A stretch of DNA of 64,000 nt from Aliiroseovarius sp. Z3. Its GTDB lineage: Bacteria > Pseudomonadota > Alphaproteobacteria > Rhodobacterales > Rhodobacteraceae. A model generated the notes under the pieces. The model was not told the DNA's origin. It saw nothing but the letters and a program-made list of their open reading frames with translations, and did no database searches. The stretch spans positions 124,001-188,000 of the forward strand of contig NZ_JAFMZK010000001.1 in assembly GCF_029105185.1 (NCBI RefSeq), read 5' to 3'. A program made the position numbers and the translations under genes. This document shows, piece after piece, positions 62,671 through 64,000 of this stretch; position 1 is the first letter of the stretch; each line of letters opens with the position of its first letter.

Positions 62671-64000
62671 ACGGCGAAGGGACGGACAATCAGGACGCGC
62701 CGCTTTTCTGAGCGGCGCGCTGTTGTGTGTTCTGGGCGGTTTGGCAACCCCTGTGGCGGCACAGACCCAGCAAGGCACTGGTCCCTTGTCGGCCATCGAC
62801 TGGTTGTCGGACAGCATCGCGCTGCCCCCTCCGTCATCGGATAACGCCATTCTGCCCCCGGCACTGGATGAACCGGCCACAAGCACCGGGGCATCGGTCG
62901 CCGAGGTGACGATGGCACTGTTGGAAACGCCCGTTCTGGATGCGGTCGGACTGTTGCCCGGCGTGGTGACGGGGCTTCCGCGTGATCTGTGGGGTATGTC
63001 ACGCCCTGACGACCTTGCGCGCCGCATATCGACACTTGATCTGGACCTGCAACCGGCGATGCAGGATCTGCTACACAAGCTGATGCTGGCAGAGCTTGAT
63101 CCGCCTAAAGGCGCCAGCGCCGGCGAGGATCGCTTGTTCCTGGCGCGGGTCGACCGGCTGTTGTCTTTGGGCGCGTTGGATCAGGCCGAGGCCTTGCTCG
63201 CGCGCTCCGGCTCGGTGAATCCACGGGTCTTTCGACGGGCCTTTGACACGGCGCTGTTGCTGGGCAACGAAGACCTCCAATGCACAACCCTGCGCGCCAC
63301 GCCTGAACTGAGCCCCACCTATCCAGCACGGGTGTTCTGTCTGGCCCGTAGCGGCGATTGGGATGCCGCGGTGCTGACCTTGGAAACCGGGCGGGCGCTG
63401 GGGTACATCAGCGATGAAGAAGATGCGCTGCTGGCACGGTTTCTGGATCCGGACCTGTTTGAAGGTGAACCAGACCTGCCCCGGCCTGATCATCCGTCGC
63501 CCCTGACCTTCCGGATGTTCGAAGCCATCGGGTTGCATATCAACACGGTCTCGCTCCCACTGGCATTTGCGCAGTCCGACCTGCGCGCCAATATCGGCTG
63601 GAAGGCCCGGGCCGAAGCCGGCGAGCGATTGGCCCGTGTGGGGGCCGTGACCGAGAACCAGCTTCTCGGCCTCTATTCCGAACGCAAGCCGGCGGCCTCG
63701 GGCGGTATTTGGGACCGGATGAGCGCAGTAAATCGCGTTGAAACGGCCTTGGCGACAGGTAACGACGAACAAACTGCCCATGCGGTTCTGAACCTGTGGA
63801 CCCATTTGGAAGAAAGCGGGCTTGAGGTGCCATTCGCGCAAATCTTCGGTCCCGAGATCGCCGCACGCAACCTGCCCGGCAAAGCGGGCGACATCGCGCT
63901 GCGGCTTGGGCTTCTGTCTGCAGATTACGAAAAGGTTGCCGAAGCGGCGCAACCTGCTGCGACTGACACGCTTGCGCCGATCCTTTTGGACATTGCACGT
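62660..64000 (+). CDS. Predicted secreted or periplasmic protein of unknown function (3' end outside window)
   Basis: At least 447 codons. ATG 62660 overlaps the preceding stop. A signal-like segment (GRAAFLSGALLCVLGGLATPVAA) ends with AAQ. After a Pro-rich stretch (ALPPPSSDNAILPP) the protein is mostly helical with repeats like LDQAEALLARSG and GDWDAAVLTLETGRALGYIS, resembling TPR/Sel1-type helical hairpins. No enzyme motif was seen. It is probably cotranscribed with the 45-aa membrane protein. Confidence 0.8.
   Translation, partial: MAAERRRDGQSGRAAFLSGALLCVLGGLATPVAAQTQQGTGPLSAIDWLSDSIALPPPSSDNAILPPALDEPATSTGASVAEVTMALLETPVLDAVGLLPGVVTGLPRDLWGMSRPDDLARRISTLDLDLQPAMQDLLHKLMLAELDPPKGASAGEDRLFLARVDRLLSLGALDQAEALLARSGSVNPRVFRRAFDTALLLGNEDLQCTTLRATPELSPTYPARVFCLARSGDWDAAVLTLETGRALGYISDEEDALLARFLDPDLFEGEPDLPRPDHPSPLTFRMFEAIGLHINTVSLPLAFAQSDLRANIGWKARAEAGERLARVGAVTENQLLGLYSERKPAASGGIWDRMSAVNRVETALATGNDEQTAHAVLNLWTHLEESGLEVPFAQIFGPEIAARNLPGKAGDIALRLGLLSADYEKVAEAAQPAATDTLAPILLDIAR

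Noticed and set aside
1-64000. tRNA, rRNA, RNase P, tmRNA, 6S or SRP RNA genes
   Set aside because: I looked for T-loop, SRP and RNase P core sequences in the gaps and found none, though a reading by eye can miss a gene.
1-64000. Insertion sequences, prophage or CRISPR arrays
   Set aside because: No transposase, integrase, phage gene or regular short repeat array was seen.

Overview
The window looks like chromosomal DNA of a marine Rhodobacterales / Roseobacter-group alphaproteobacterium. The support is: a suf operon headed by an IscR that lacks the usual cysteine cluster; CtrA next to a DUF1153 (SciP-type) gene; phoR-pstSCAB-phoU-phoB as one block; LpxI instead of LpxH; high G+C; ATGA-type stop/start overlaps; and Rhodobacterales-type small proteins. 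No insertion sequence, prophage, CRISPR array, tRNA or rRNA was recognised.

Layout. 1-6.2 kb: 5' end of gyrA, heme A synthase, an M32 carboxypeptidase, a P1-family (DmpA-like) peptidase, a VOC protein and a small hydrolase pair. 6.4-14.8 kb: iscR, a NifS/IscS-like desulfurase, sufB, two small membrane proteins, a YbjQ protein, sufC, sufD, two Yip1-like membrane proteins and sufS, all on the plus strand. 14.8-23.3 kb, minus strand: a TetR regulator overlapping ppk2, a MetA-type homoserine acyltransferase (predicted acetyl-CoA-specific), an unassigned P-loop protein, a FadL-like porin, a DMT permease, an ABM protein, a sulfotransferase and guaA. 23.5-27.1 kb: a non-pyrrolysine MttB-family methyltransferase, a divergent DUF6477-like/DUF6456 pair and an unassigned small protein. 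27.3-34.8 kb: the phosphate regulon with a Pho-box-like triple repeat. 34.8-36.5 kb: an AT-richer island with a LuxR-type regulator and a stretch of consecutive hairpins that may be an unannotated RNA. 36.5-43.4 kb: tsf, rpsB, psuK-psuG, ctrA, sciP, mnmA and a DUF2059 protein. 43.4-56.2 kb, minus strand: a long envelope and translation block in transcription order pyrH, frr, uppS, cdsA, dxr, rseP, a 42-aa membrane protein, bamA, ompH/skp, fabZ, lpxA, lpxI, lpxB. 56.3-64 kb: miaA, an AraC regulator, VOC and ABM proteins, a lytic transglycosylase, ssb, aroK-aroB, a 45-aa membrane protein and the start of a secreted protein of unknown function.

How the genes work together. The suf block assembles Fe-S clusters and probably controls itself through IscR. 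The pst/pho block senses and imports phosphate, and PhoR/PhoB probably act on the repeats upstream of pstS. The pyrH-to-lpxB block couples nucleotide supply, ribosome recycling, polyprenyl and isoprenoid precursors, phospholipid precursors, outer-membrane protein assembly and lipid A synthesis. ctrA and sciP form a cell-cycle/differentiation regulatory pair.

No clearly new multi-gene system is evident. The best candidates for something undescribed are the structured non-coding segment at 36.2-36.4 kb beside a LuxR with a non-canonical ligand pocket, the membrane proteins embedded in the suf operon, the paired DnaA boxes near 57.28 kb, and several small proteins. All assignments come from reading the sequence and recalled family knowledge; no database search was run.
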